Of a stretch of DNA of 44,666 bases, positions 7,593 to 15,744 are shown one piece after another (within the stretch, counting starts at the first letter, position 1; each line of letters begins with the position of its first letter). The position numbers and the translations under genes are program-made. Source of the stretch: Bacillota bacterium (lineage in GTDB: Bacteria > Bacillota > Clostridia > Lachnospirales > CAG-274); NCBI GenBank assembly GCA_017460805.1, contig JAFUAF010000018.1:1-44666 (forward strand), in the 5' to 3' direction. The notes under the pieces were generated by a model that made no database searches, had not been told where the DNA came from, and was given only the letters and a program-made list of their open reading frames with translations.

Positions 7593-8816
7593 TTAAGATA
7601 TTAATGATTCAAAATTTTCAAATTCTTCTACATCTTTTTCAGGGAAAAGTTGAGTATACACATCTAAAGTTATATTTATTCTTGAGTGACCCATTATCCG
7701 CTGAATTGTCTTATGATTAAAATTCTTCTCAAACAGTATGGAGCAAAAAGTATGGCGTAAAGTGTGAGGGCTGCATTTATGTATAATCAAACTTTCGTTG
7801 GTTTGCTGTTCATTATATGCAGCTACTGCAAGTCTTAAATTGGTTGCTATAATTGAAGCTCGTGACGGAGTATTATTACGACTTACAAATACAAATCCTT
7901 TATAGTTTTCGTATGAAACACATACTCTCTGCTGTTGTTTGATTTGAAGCAGTATTTCTTTAACTTCCGAAAACATCGGGATAGTTCTTATTGAACTTGC
8001 GGTTTTGGGTGACTGCATTATAAGCTTGTGTTTACCGTCGGAATCTCGTGTGTAAACCAAGTTATGACGGATATAAATTTTGTTGTTATCAAAGTCTATA
8101 TCGTCCCAAAGCAAGCCGCATAACTCCGACACTCTAATACCTGTATTCAGCAACACGAAAAGTTTGTTATACTGTTTATACCAAGAAGTATTTTTAACAA
8201 AATCAAGAAATGCCTTTGCTTGCTCTGATGATAACCTGTTTATTACTTGTTCATCAGCGCATTTTTGAGTTGTTAATTTCTTTAATTCGCTTAAACAGCC
8301 TGTACAGGGGTTCTCTTGTATTACTTTATCTCGTTTAGCTGTATTAAATGAAGCACATAAAAAGGCGTTTAAACCTCGTATTGTTTCATAAGACAGCCTA
8401 TCTTTTGTATTAATCTTTTCGGTAGCCAGTTTCTTATAATAGTTAAGAATAAAACTGTGTGTCAGGTCTTTGACTTTCCTATCACCTATTATATTCTCAA
8501 CATAGCAACGAAAATGATTCTCGTAATTGCGTAGAGTAGTAGGCTTTATTAAGTTTCTCTTTAATTCGATATACTGTAAACATAATTCGTTCACGGTCAA
8601 AGAATTGCTCGAAGAAAATCCGAGAAATGATGACTTCTTTATTTCATCTTCCTTTGTTCTAAGCTGATTAAGTGTTCTTGCGTATACATAAAGATATTTG
8701 CCAGAAAAACTGTCTTTATATCTGTATTGATAAGTTCCGTCACTTCTTTGGCTCTCACCTTTTGATAATATTGTACCTTTGCTGTCCTGTCTTTTATTGC
8801 TTACTCGTCTTGCCAT
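7593..8816 (-). CDS. int: Tn916-type tyrosine recombinase (integrase)
   Basis: A 407-aa site-specific integrase that would cut and join the element at its att sites. The N-terminal arm-binding domain (1-70) has the Tn916-like 'SKGTILSKGESQRSDGTYQYRYKDSF'-type pattern. The core-binding SAM-like domain spans about 72-180. The catalytic domain spans about 190-395 with R228 ('LNTGIRVSEL'), K271, H351 and R354 ('PHTLRHTF'), H377 ('MGHSRIN') and nucleophile Y387 ('LDVYTQ'), so all catalytic residues are present. Length equals Tn916 Int (405 aa). Start ATG 8816 has a GAGGAGG site just upstream. xis lies 87 bp upstream on the same strand, as in Tn916. Probable arm sites sit right after the stop codon. 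Confidence 0.93.
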   Translation of the reverse strand: MARRVSNKRQDSKGTILSKGESQRSDGTYQYRYKDSFSGKYLYVYARTLNQLRTKEDEIKKSSFLGFSSSNSLTVNELCLQYIELKRNLIKPTTLRNYENHFRCYVENIIGDRKVKDLTHSFILNYYKKLATEKINTKDRLSYETIRGLNAFLCASFNTAKRDKVIQENPCTGCLSELKKLTTQKCADEQVINRLSSEQAKAFLDFVKNTSWYKQYNKLFVLLNTGIRVSELCGLLWDDIDFDNNKIYIRHNLVYTRDSDGKHKLIMQSPKTASSIRTIPMFSEVKEILLQIKQQQRVCVSYENYKGFVFVSRNNTPSRASIIATNLRLAVAAYNEQQTNESLIIHKCSPHTLRHTFCSILFEKNFNHKTIQRIMGHSRINITLDVYTQLFPEKDVEEFENFESLIS

Positions 8817-8903
8817 AACTTTTCCTCCTCTCTGACAAGAAAAGAGCAGCTATATATAAATTATAACATATAGCCGCCCGATTTGTAAACCGACTATATA
8901 ATC

Positions 8904-9089
8904 TTATATACTGTACTGTTTTGATAGCCAAGCCTCAAACTCTTTACGCTTGATTTTATAATGGCTCTTAACTCTCAGTACAAATGGGCAATCCGGTTCT
9001 TTGACAAGCTCATAAAGAGTATTCCTACCAATACCAGAATATTTACTTGCTTCGCTGATACTCAGTACCAATTTGTCTGCGTACTGCAT
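8904..9089 (-). CDS. xis: Tn916-type excisionase (winged-helix DNA-binding protein)
   Basis: A 61-aa protein starting at ATG 9089 with AGGTG upstream; a GTG three codons earlier lies inside the SD and is not used here. 'LSISEASKYSGIGRNTLYELV' is a MerR/Xis-like helix-turn-helix, followed by the wing and 'YKIKRKEFEAWLSKQ', which matches the end of Tn916 Xis ('IQIKRKQFE'). It would bind near the att sites and direct Int to excision. It lies immediately upstream of int on the same strand, the standard order. The 89-bp stretch between them contains only the int ribosome binding site. Confidence 0.88.
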   Translation of the reverse strand: MQYADKLVLSISEASKYSGIGRNTLYELVKEPDCPFVLRVKSHYKIKRKEFEAWLSKQYSI

Positions 9090-9287
9090 CGCTGTCACCT
9101 CTCTTATTTATTAGTCTACTGGTATATAAAGAAAACGCAGACAAAAATTAGGAGAGAAACTTTTGTAAAATATATTAAGTGTTTAAAAAATCATAGTTTT
9201 ATAAATACCTTTTAATTAGCAAATTTTCAAAGAATTTTATGTTTGATAAACTATCTAAAATAATTTTAAATATTTAAAAAATATCGG

Positions 9288-9316
9288 TATACATTTTTAA
9301 AGAAAGATGTTATAAT
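9288..9316 (+). promoter_or_regulatory. Promoter for the serine resolvase gene
   Basis: TATAAT at 9311-9316, with a weak -35 (TATACA, 9288-9293) and a 17-bp spacer, lies 40 bp before the resolvase ATG. The divergent spacer 9090-9355 is very AT-rich and otherwise featureless. Confidence 0.5.
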
Positions 9317-9355
9317 AAATCAAATGTCGCATATAAAAGAAAGAGAGGGTTTGTT

Positions 9356-9976
9356 ATGGCTGAATATTTTTATGCAAGAGTATCTACAAAGGAACAGAAT
9401 TTAGACCGTCAGTTTGAAGAATTTATGAGGTTGGGGGCAGATAAGAAATATATTTTCTATGATAAACAGAGTGGAAAGGATTTTGACAGAAAAGCATATA
9501 ATCTTTTGGTTGGTACTGATGAAAGCGCACCGTTACTGCGTGAGGGAGATTTATTAACTATTTATTCGATTGACCGATTAGGGCGTAACTATACACAAAT
9601 ACAAGAACAATGGAAATTTATCACACAGGTTTTGAAAGCAAATATCCGTGTTATTGATATGCCCTTGTTAAATACTGCCGTAACCAAAGATAATTTGGAC
9701 GGTAGGTTTGTGTCGGATTTAGTTTTGCAAATAATATCTTATGTTGCGGAAAAAGAGCGTGAGAATATCAAAGCACGCCAAAGACAAGGAATAGATATAG
9801 CCAAGAAGCAAGGCAAGCGTTTTGGCAGACCAAGCATTGATTATCCGCCGAATTGGTCTGATGTCTACGATAAATGGAAGAACAAGCAAATCACCGCCGT
9901 TAAAGCTATGGAAATGCTTGATTTGAAGTGTAACACATTTTATAACCTTGTTAAGAAATACGAAAAAAACACATAA
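9356..9976 (+). CDS. Serine recombinase (resolvase/invertase family)
   Basis: A 206-aa small serine recombinase. Its N-terminal catalytic domain has the nucleophile serine in 'YARVSTKEQNLDRQ' (Ser10), the 'IYSIDRLGRNY' motif and 'RQRQGIDIAKKQGKRFGRP'. A C-terminal helix-turn-helix ('ITAVKAMEMLDLKCNTFYNLVKKY') would bind the crossover sites. Length is that of Tn3-type resolvases and DNA invertases. It is the only clear plus-strand gene in the left half of the element, divergent from xis-int. It could resolve multimers, invert a segment or be a second recombination module. No pair of obvious inverted crossover sites was found nearby. GAGAGGG precedes the ATG. Confidence 0.92.
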   Translation: MAEYFYARVSTKEQNLDRQFEEFMRLGADKKYIFYDKQSGKDFDRKAYNLLVGTDESAPLLREGDLLTIYSIDRLGRNYTQIQEQWKFITQVLKANIRVIDMPLLNTAVTKDNLDGRFVSDLVLQIISYVAEKERENIKARQRQGIDIAKKQGKRFGRPSIDYPPNWSDVYDKWKNKQITAVKAMEMLDLKCNTFYNLVKKYEKNT

Positions 9977-9980
9977 AAAT

Positions 9981-10017
9981 AAGGGATAGACCGTTTAATA
10001 CAGTCTGTCCCTTTATT
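9981..10017 (+). terminator. Rho-independent terminator after the resolvase
   Basis: AAGGGATAGAC (9981-9991) pairs with GTCTGTCCCTT (10003-10013), with one mismatch, and is followed by TATTGCAT. The remaining 250 bp to the next gene are about 75% A+T with no supported ORF or motif. Confidence 0.6.
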
Positions 10018-10267
10018 GCATATACAAGAAAATACATCTAAAAAAAAGCCTAACCTTTATAATAATAGATTTACAGAAAAAAATCAGCTCGAAACTTTGT
10101 CGATTATTTATCTAAAAATATCGCTAAATTTAGAAAATGTGCAGTTATATGTCTGTATAACAACTTGCATATTTACCCATAACTATTATAATAAAACTTT
10201 TGCAAACGAAACCCATATTAAAAAATTTATAAAAAAATAAATTTTGATGTATAAAAATATTTATGAA

Positions 10268-11602
10268 TTAAAGCGGAAGCATATCACCAAAATTTCGATT
10301 TGCATAACTCTTTAAATCACGATATATTTTATCATTATAACGGCTGTAAATATCATTCCATTTATAACCGCTACGGTGCATTTCTGCCGCAGTTTCAAGA
10401 TATGGTGTGATATTATCTTGTCTAAATCCCAAACACGAGCTGTATGAATTACGGATCGCGTTATATTCAGACAAATTTCCCTTGAATTCTGGCGGAGCCA
10501 TAAATGTGAAATAGGCAAAATAAAATGCTTCGGGATAGTTCATCTTATAATATGCTTGCAAGCACGCCAATTTTGCAATATACACTATATATGCTCGTTT
10601 GCGAAGGGCTTTTATTCTCTTTGTTTCCTTAATTTCCGAAAAATCTTTTTGTACTGTGCTTGGCAATGAATCTGTATTTCTTATTTCATCAAATAACTTA
10701 AATGCCTGTTCATAATTCCCAAATTTTTTTACAAAATGTTCAATAACATCATCTTGTGTAGCAAATACAGTATCCATATTTGAGGCACCATTAAGAAATT
10801 CATTTTTTATATCATAATTCCACGCCCCTATTCCCTTATGTAGTCCAATTGCTTTTGACAGTTGGAAAAAACTTGTTGGCTTTGTAGTTTCTATAATATC
10901 TTTCATATATATTTCGTCTTCAATATAGAAAATCCCATTATTTCCGAACTTACAATCCGTTCTTCCTGTAATAAAATCTATTATTGATTTATCATAGTAA
11001 CATATCGTTTTAGGGCTTATATTTGTTAAACTTGCGAGATAATCTATAAATTCAACCTGTTTTTCCCTTACAAGTCTTAAAACAGGGATATTTTCAAAAT
11101 CGCCCAATTTACTGTTTGGTATGATATAATATAGTATTGAACTGTCATCATCAAAACTTGAATAATCCAAACATATCTTATCTATGTTTTCTTCAGCCTC
11201 GATAGCTGATATTATTTTGCTGCGCATATCGGTTGTTGTGTAAAACCAAGTCATTCCATCACTTGAAAGCTCTTTTTTTGCAAATTCAAAACTGCAAATA
11301 TGTCCGTCCATTACCTCCGTGTCAAGAGGATTAAATGAATTCAGTCCCAATAAATAATAGATATATAAATTTGAATGATTGAATCCGATTAATGTCTGGT
11401 TATTTAGTGCAATTTTATTAACAGCATTAACATACGAAATAAGAAGTGGTGCAAAATGTTCTTTGCTGATAAGTTCCAGTTCATTGTTGACTCTTTCGAT
11501 ACATTGATTCGGTATATTATAGCCATAAACAGCATTTAACTTATTTTCACACATAAGTCTTAATAAATTATCGCAATCGTCAGAGTTTTTTAAAAATAGC
11601 AT
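10268..11602 (-). CDS. PolC-derived catalytically deficient polymerase-core protein, paralogue A
   Basis: 444 aa, homologous to the polymerase core of DNA polymerase III PolC by motif recall. 'YGYNIPNQCIERVNNELELI' (26-45) matches the PolC segment 'YG.PLPE...R...EL..I'. 'VEFIDYLASLTNISPKTI' (183-200) matches '.IRMLQDLSGIDPKTI'. 'TKPTSFFQLSKAIGLHKG' (240-257) matches 'TKPTTFSELV.ISGLSHG'. 'ATQDDVIEHFV' matches 'G.RDDIM.YL'. 'YYKMNYPEAFYFAYFT' (351-366) matches 'YFKVHHPL.YYASYFT'. The PHP, exonuclease, zinc finger, DxD catalytic aspartates and clamp-binding tail are absent; 'NPLDTEVMDGHI' (91-102) bridges the deleted block. It is the most divergent of four paralogues and sits last in the array, behind a 225-bp spacer carrying a conserved block. 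SD GAGGTGATATTGAA. Function is unknown; DNA binding without synthesis is inferred. Confidence 0.8.
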   Translation of the reverse strand: MLFLKNSDDCDNLLRLMCENKLNAVYGYNIPNQCIERVNNELELISKEHFAPLLISYVNAVNKIALNNQTLIGFNHSNLYIYYLLGLNSFNPLDTEVMDGHICSFEFAKKELSSDGMTWFYTTTDMRSKIISAIEAEENIDKICLDYSSFDDDSSILYYIIPNSKLGDFENIPVLRLVREKQVEFIDYLASLTNISPKTICYYDKSIIDFITGRTDCKFGNNGIFYIEDEIYMKDIIETTKPTSFFQLSKAIGLHKGIGAWNYDIKNEFLNGASNMDTVFATQDDVIEHFVKKFGNYEQAFKLFDEIRNTDSLPSTVQKDFSEIKETKRIKALRKRAYIVYIAKLACLQAYYKMNYPEAFYFAYFTFMAPPEFKGNLSEYNAIRNSYSSCLGFRQDNITPYLETAAEMHRSGYKWNDIYSRYNDKIYRDLKSYANRNFGDMLPL

Positions 11603-11633
11603 TTCAATATCACCTCAATTTAAGTAATCTTGA

Positions 11634-11822
11634 TTTATACCCCGTTCCCACCCTTATTTTACGGTCAATGTTTGGTAATAACCATACTCAATAACAATAC
11701 AATTATACGCTGTTATGGCATACGCTGTTCTTATTGTGTCCGCCTTAGACACCTGTAATATTTTTGAGTGGAAGTCCGTTCTCGCTTCCGAGAGATAACA
11801 TTCGCCCCGTAAAACTACACAC
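11634..11822 (-). ncRNA. Conserved non-coding block downstream of DIP1984 gene (copy 1), candidate structured RNA
   Basis: Read on the minus strand, this region matches 28051-28255 (plus strand) in ordered blocks: 'GTAGTTTTACGGGGCGAATG', an 'ATCTC.CG.AAG.GAGAA' hairpin-like segment, 'GGTGTCT.A.G', 'CAGCGTA', and 'ATTACCAAACATTGACCGT' followed by 'AGGG.GGGAACGGGG'. Both copies lie directly after a DIP1984-family gene. No shared ORF explains the conservation, since gaps are not multiples of three and no start or stop is shared. It could be a structured RNA, a 3'-UTR element or part of a mobile unit. Confidence 0.5.
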
Positions 11823-11827
11823 AATAT

Positions 11828-12286
11828 TTAATTTTCAATAAGTTCCGTTGTCCAGTTTGCCTGCTGTAAGAGATTATCAAGTTCTCTTACCCTTTTGGCG
11901 TAACCGTCAGCCGTTCTTTGAAGTTCGATAACATTTACCGCACACATTATTTTGATTTCGGAAAACCGTGACCTTTGTGTCCTGTTTCCTGCTTCGTTTA
12001 CAAATTGTCTGTAAGAGTTAAGTCTGATATTTGCGGCATCTTTCTCGGCTATTATGTCCGTTAAAGTCCTGCCGTTTACCTGTACGGTATTATTTGTTTT
12101 GTTTATAGATGAGATAAGATATTGAAGCCTGTCAATACAGCTATTCAATTCATCTATAAGCAAAGCAGGGGCTTCGTTAGGTGATTCACCCTCTTGTACC
12201 AAACAATTTTGCTTTATTCGTGTAGTAAGTTCGTTAATTTTGCGGTTAATATCCGCCCTTTCCTGTAATGCTTCTGCAAGTTTCAT
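11828..12286 (-). CDS. DIP1984 family protein (element copy)
   Basis: 152 aa, largely alpha-helical. It opens 'MKLAEALQERADINRKINEL', contains 'GRTLTDIIAEKDA' and ends 'RELDNLLQQANWTTEL', the hallmarks of the DIP1984 family (named after a Corynebacterium diphtheriae protein). These are small coiled-coil cytoplasmic proteins of unknown function. A close paralogue is encoded at 27583 outside the element, and both are followed by the same non-coding block. The start ATG 12286 has an ideal CAGGAGGTG site. It lies 27 bp after the 316-aa unknown gene and closes the main PolC-like operon. The family call is confident; function is unknown. Confidence 0.85.
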   Translation of the reverse strand: MKLAEALQERADINRKINELTTRIKQNCLVQEGESPNEAPALLIDELNSCIDRLQYLISSINKTNNTVQVNGRTLTDIIAEKDAANIRLNSYRQFVNEAGNRTQRSRFSEIKIMCAVNVIELQRTADGYAKRVRELDNLLQQANWTTELIEN

Positions 12287-12313
12287 AACTGCACCTCCTG
12301 AAATTAAAAATCT

Positions 12314-13264
12314 TCATATATGACATTTTTCACCGAGTTTATATTTATCAAGGTAATATTGAAGCCAGTCAAGCGATGACCTGCCGCAGACAGTAGAAGC
12401 AGCAACCTCTATAACAGCTTGTCGGGGATCGCTGTCTGGCAGGTCGATTTTTTCAAGGAACAAAGGATTTATGTGTTCGTGTACAAAAACGCCGTCGGCT
12501 CTCAGACAGCTTGTAGTCACCTGTATATCGGAATAATCCCAGCCCGCTTTATCCATACTGTTTTTTATATGTTCTTTATCATCAGACCACGCCTTTTGTG
12601 ATGTATTGATTATATGTATTTTTCGGTTTTGTCTATACGGTGAGATTTCAGCGGTTATATCCCCAAGTTCAAATGGGTTTGGCATATCCGCATACATAAA
12701 TGTAAAATTGTTTCTGTCCTCTATGTACTGTTCGTTCTGCGGTAGTTCGTTCTCCCACAGTTCCACGATTTCACCGTTTACATTATACCAAGCTGTTGAC
12801 ACGGCGGATTTGATAAGTCTGTTGTTATAGTCTGCCGATTCATCAAAAACAGCACATTTTTTTATTTTGAATATACACTTGTTATTACGATCTGCCGCAA
12901 ACTTAACTACATTATCAAGATTGAGAAAGCAACCGTCATAGCAGTTCGACCATTCGTCATAGAAGCCAGTTTTTTCGTTGTATTCTTCTTCCATAAATAT
13001 AACTCTGTAAATAAATCTTCTGTCCGTGTTATCCGAAAAGACCGATAACGCCTTGTTTATATAGGTAAGGTATGCTCTTATCTGTTCCGATAAGTCCTTA
13101 TCCCCCGTTTCCTGTCCGAGTTTGTCAAGCATTGATATTCTTTGAGTAAGCGGCAGTAATGAATGGTATACTATACTTGCCTTTTGTATATCGCTGAACT
13201 GCCAATTATTGTTTTTTATATATTCCCGAACATAATTTGACGGGATAGCATTAAGAATATCCAT
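12314..13264 (-). CDS. Unknown 316-aa cytoplasmic protein
   Basis: No family recognised. The protein has no signal peptide or membrane helix. A helical N-terminus (1-100, 'VREYIKNNNWQFSDIQKASIVYHSLLPL') precedes a Trp/Tyr/Asn-rich alpha/beta middle and a C-terminal 'RSSLDWLQYYLDKYKL' helix. Isolated cysteines do not form a zinc motif. It lies between the LRR gene (44 bp upstream) and the DIP1984 gene (27 bp downstream) in the PolC-like operon, with GAGGTG before ATG 13264. Conserved neighbours suggest a cytoplasmic role linked to that operon, but the sequence gives no mechanism. Confidence 0.7.
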   Translation of the reverse strand: MDILNAIPSNYVREYIKNNNWQFSDIQKASIVYHSLLPLTQRISMLDKLGQETGDKDLSEQIRAYLTYINKALSVFSDNTDRRFIYRVIFMEEEYNEKTGFYDEWSNCYDGCFLNLDNVVKFAADRNNKCIFKIKKCAVFDESADYNNRLIKSAVSTAWYNVNGEIVELWENELPQNEQYIEDRNNFTFMYADMPNPFELGDITAEISPYRQNRKIHIINTSQKAWSDDKEHIKNSMDKAGWDYSDIQVTTSCLRADGVFVHEHINPLFLEKIDLPDSDPRQAVIEVAASTVCGRSSLDWLQYYLDKYKLGEKCHI

Positions 13265-13308
13265 ATAAACACCTCATATAATATTCGGTACAAGCCAATT
13301 AACTATTG

Positions 13309-14058
13309 TTATGTTCGTTTCTTTTTCATTATTTCGATAGTTTCATCAAGAGCTGTTAAAACCTCAGTTGCTGCTTCTTTTCGTGTTTGTTCATCAGCTT
13401 GATCTAAAAGTTTAAACAGTCTCGCAAAGGCTGATTTCAGCATATCCGCTTCTTTTTTTATATCAAAGTCGTCGTTATTATAAGATTTCCATACTATCTT
13501 TGTGTCATCTGCTTTCCAGGGTGCGCCCGTTAATGAACCCTCTGTTTTATTTATTTTTACGGTCATATCCCCACAGCCGTAAAAAACATTATCTTCTATG
13601 GTTTCAAGTGTGCTTGGCAATTCTAAATATTTAAGGGATTCACAGCCCTCAAAAGCCGCTTTATCAATATGTTTAAGCCCCTCGCATATTACAACGCTTT
13701 CTAAGCTCTCACAGTCTTTAAAGGCGTTCTCGCCTATATCTTCAACTGTTTTTGATATAAATATATGTTCAAGCCCTTTCAGCCCCGAAAATGCGTTTGG
13801 CGCAATGCTTGTTATACCCTCTGTGATGTATAGATCGAATTTATCAAGCTCACCGAGTGTATATGCTTTTTCTTCTTCGTGAGAATATTCGCCCATATCA
13901 CCTTCACCCGTGATAACAACTGCGTCTTTGCCGTTATCGTCACGATTTGCCGTTATTGCATAACTGCCCTTACTATCTTTATACCGCTGTATATCGAACG
14001 GTATCTCGCCGTAAAATTTGTTTATTTCTTCAATGGTGTACAATCTTTTGTATATCAT
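13309..14058 (-). CDS. BspA-type leucine-rich-repeat (LRR_5) protein
   Basis: 249 aa. Residues about 70-165 hold four to five LRR_5/BspA-type repeats, e.g. 'ITSIAPNAFSGLKGLEHIFI', 'VEDIGENAFKDCESLESVVI' and 'LKHIDKAAFEGCESLKYLEL'. They are preceded by an alpha/beta N-terminal part and followed by a helical C-terminus of about 60 residues ('MLKSAFARLFKLLDQADEQT', ending in a lysine run). Most BspA-like proteins are surface adhesins, but this one has no signal peptide and should be cytoplasmic, probably a protein-binding scaffold. Its start ATG overlaps the upstream zinc-finger gene by 4 bp (ATGA), so the two are translationally coupled within the PolC-like operon. Confidence 0.85.
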   Translation of the reverse strand: MIYKRLYTIEEINKFYGEIPFDIQRYKDSKGSYAITANRDDNGKDAVVITGEGDMGEYSHEEEKAYTLGELDKFDLYITEGITSIAPNAFSGLKGLEHIFISKTVEDIGENAFKDCESLESVVICEGLKHIDKAAFEGCESLKYLELPSTLETIEDNVFYGCGDMTVKINKTEGSLTGAPWKADDTKIVWKSYNNDDFDIKKEADMLKSAFARLFKLLDQADEQTRKEAATEVLTALDETIEIMKKKRT

Positions 14059-14372
14059 AAATTATCATCTCCCGAATTTTTGTTAATATCGTTGGTACAT
14101 AACACCGTATCTACATAACGAATCATCTCTTTATATTCCAGTTCTACCTTTGAAAACGGTAAGGTTTCCATAAAATCTAAAAATATTTTTGTTTTTTCAT
14201 CTTGACAAGGTTCGGGCTTAAATGAAAGTCGGCAGTTTTCACAAAACATACGAGGTACATTTTTTATAATACACTCGTGTTCGTGTTTTGGAAATATTAT
14301 ATTTGAATCACTGACCTCATATTTCGCTTTGCCTTGACAAACAGGACATTTTTGCAAAAATTCACTATCCAT
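14055..14372 (-). CDS. YgiT/MqsA-type zinc-finger protein
   Basis: 105 aa. The N-terminal 50 residues have two CxxC pairs, 'CPVCQGKAKYEV' and 'MFCENCRLSF', separated by about 30 residues. That is the YgiT-type zinc finger found in MqsA antitoxins. MqsA normally continues into a C-terminal HTH domain that binds DNA. Here the C-terminus is a helical segment ('FLDFMETLPFSKVELEYKEM') without a clear HTH, and no mqsR-like toxin gene is adjacent, so a TA role is not supported. It sits 20 bp after PolC-like paralogue B and overlaps the LRR gene by 4 bp, inside the same operon. The SD is GGAGAAGGAGGTG. Confidence 0.72.
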   Translation of the reverse strand: MDSEFLQKCPVCQGKAKYEVSDSNIIFPKHEHECIIKNVPRMFCENCRLSFKPEPCQDEKTKIFLDFMETLPFSKVELEYKEMIRYVDTVLCTNDINKNSGDDNL

Positions 14373-14392
14373 TTTGCACCTCCTTCTCCTGT

Positions 14393-15727
14393 TTATGGCT
14401 CTATTCTTACTCTCCCATTAACTACAATAGCATTTTCTATTTTTTCAGCCATTTTTTGAGCGATAGCAGCCAAATCAAAACCGTTTTTGTACATTTCTTT
14501 CAGCGTTGCTATATGCAGCATTGCTTCTTGGGGGTTGCCTTCCGAAAACATATTATATGGTCCTATAGATTCACCTTTAAATGCCCAAGGTGCAAAACAA
14601 GTAAAGTAAGCATAATAAAATTCTTCGGGATAATGCAGTTTATAATATGCCTGTGTGCAGGCTATTCTTGCCCTTATCAATGACTCATGTCTTGTTGGAA
14701 GATACTTTATTCCTTTGATTTCTTCACAGTCATATTGTTTGGGGTCATATTTTGTATAGCTATAAGCTGATTTCTCACTATTGAGTTCCAGACTTGAATA
14801 ATACGCACTTTCACGGTCGCCAGTTTTATTTACAAATAACTCAAAAACATCATCTTTTGTTGACAATATGGTGTTTATATCTATATCACCGTTATATAAT
14901 TTGTTCAGTTTATCGTTTTCCAAAGTGCCCTTACCCAAATATAAAGCAATGAATTTTGATAATTGATAAAATGTTTCGGGCTTTACCGCCGCCAACAGAC
15001 TGAACATAGATTTATCTTCCGATATAATGTGCAGTCCTTTGTTACCGAGAGTATTACCTTTGCTATCGGCAGCAAGGTTTATTACAGCCTTATCTGTATA
15101 AGGCACAGTTAACGGATTTGTGTTTGTCGTATATGCAAGCATATCTATAAATTCAAGCTGTTTATCTATTATTGCCGCAAACTCCATAAATTTTTTGGGA
15201 TATTTGAATTTTTGGGGAAACTTGGGATAAGTAAACCCCGTTTTGAAAGTAATTCCATATATTGTTTTTGATTTGGCTGAAGTTTCATATCTCGACAAAT
15301 AGTTCACAAAAACATTATCTACGCTTTCATCGGCTTCAAAAGCTGCACCTACTTTTCCAACCATATCTTGTGTTGTATAAAAATAATTATCCATAAACAT
15401 TTTTCCAAATCCACTTAGATGTTCGATTTCAATAATATGACCGTCCATTAATTCTCTGTTCAAAGGATTTATCAAATCTATGCCAAGCAGATATTGTATA
15501 TACGAATGCGTCCGCATTCCGCTTAATGTCCGCTTTTTCGGTTCAGCCTTGTTTATTGCGTTTATAAATAATAACAATGTTGGTGCCGCCGAGTTTTCCT
15601 CTATGATTTTAAGTTCTTCTTCGACCCTTTGCGCACATTCCGTTGGTATATCGTCACCGTAAAGAGCCTTTAAACGCTCATCACACATATCACGCAGTAA
15701 TTTGTTGCAGTAGATAATATCATTCAT
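14393..15727 (-). CDS. PolC-derived catalytically deficient polymerase-core protein, paralogue B
   Basis: 444 aa, the same family as paralogue A and nearly identical to paralogue C over its first 140 residues. 'YGDDIPTECAQRVEEELKII' matches the start of the PolC palm. 'NPLNRELMDGHI' replaces the zinc-finger/DxD region. 'FYTTQDMVGKVGAAFEADE' aligns with PolC '.RAGTIGTVAEKTAYGYV'. 'VKPETFYQLSKFIALYLGKG' matches 'TKPTTFSELV.ISGLSHG', and 'AYYKLHYPEEFYYAYFT' matches the PolC 'YFKVHHPL.YYASYFT' helix. The closing 'LHIATLKEMYKNGFDLAAIA' matches '.VLE...EM..RG.....I'. Catalytic aspartates are absent. It lies 17 bp after paralogue C and 20 bp before the zinc-finger gene, in one operon. DNA or replisome binding is the best guess. 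Confidence 0.8.
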   Translation of the reverse strand: MNDIIYCNKLLRDMCDERLKALYGDDIPTECAQRVEEELKIIEENSAAPTLLLFINAINKAEPKKRTLSGMRTHSYIQYLLGIDLINPLNRELMDGHIIEIEHLSGFGKMFMDNYFYTTQDMVGKVGAAFEADESVDNVFVNYLSRYETSAKSKTIYGITFKTGFTYPKFPQKFKYPKKFMEFAAIIDKQLEFIDMLAYTTNTNPLTVPYTDKAVINLAADSKGNTLGNKGLHIISEDKSMFSLLAAVKPETFYQLSKFIALYLGKGTLENDKLNKLYNGDIDINTILSTKDDVFELFVNKTGDRESAYYSSLELNSEKSAYSYTKYDPKQYDCEEIKGIKYLPTRHESLIRARIACTQAYYKLHYPEEFYYAYFTCFAPWAFKGESIGPYNMFSEGNPQEAMLHIATLKEMYKNGFDLAAIAQKMAEKIENAIVVNGRVRIEP

Positions 15728-15744
15728 CTAAATCACACTCCATT

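Noticed and set aside
10016..10240. 74-codon plus-strand frame after the resolvase terminator
   Set aside because: AT-rich, low-complexity product, no SD, starts right at the terminator stem.
14055..14372. MqsR/MqsA-type toxin-antitoxin pair
   Set aside because: Only the YgiT-like zinc finger is present; no mqsR-like toxin or antitoxin HTH domain is adjacent.
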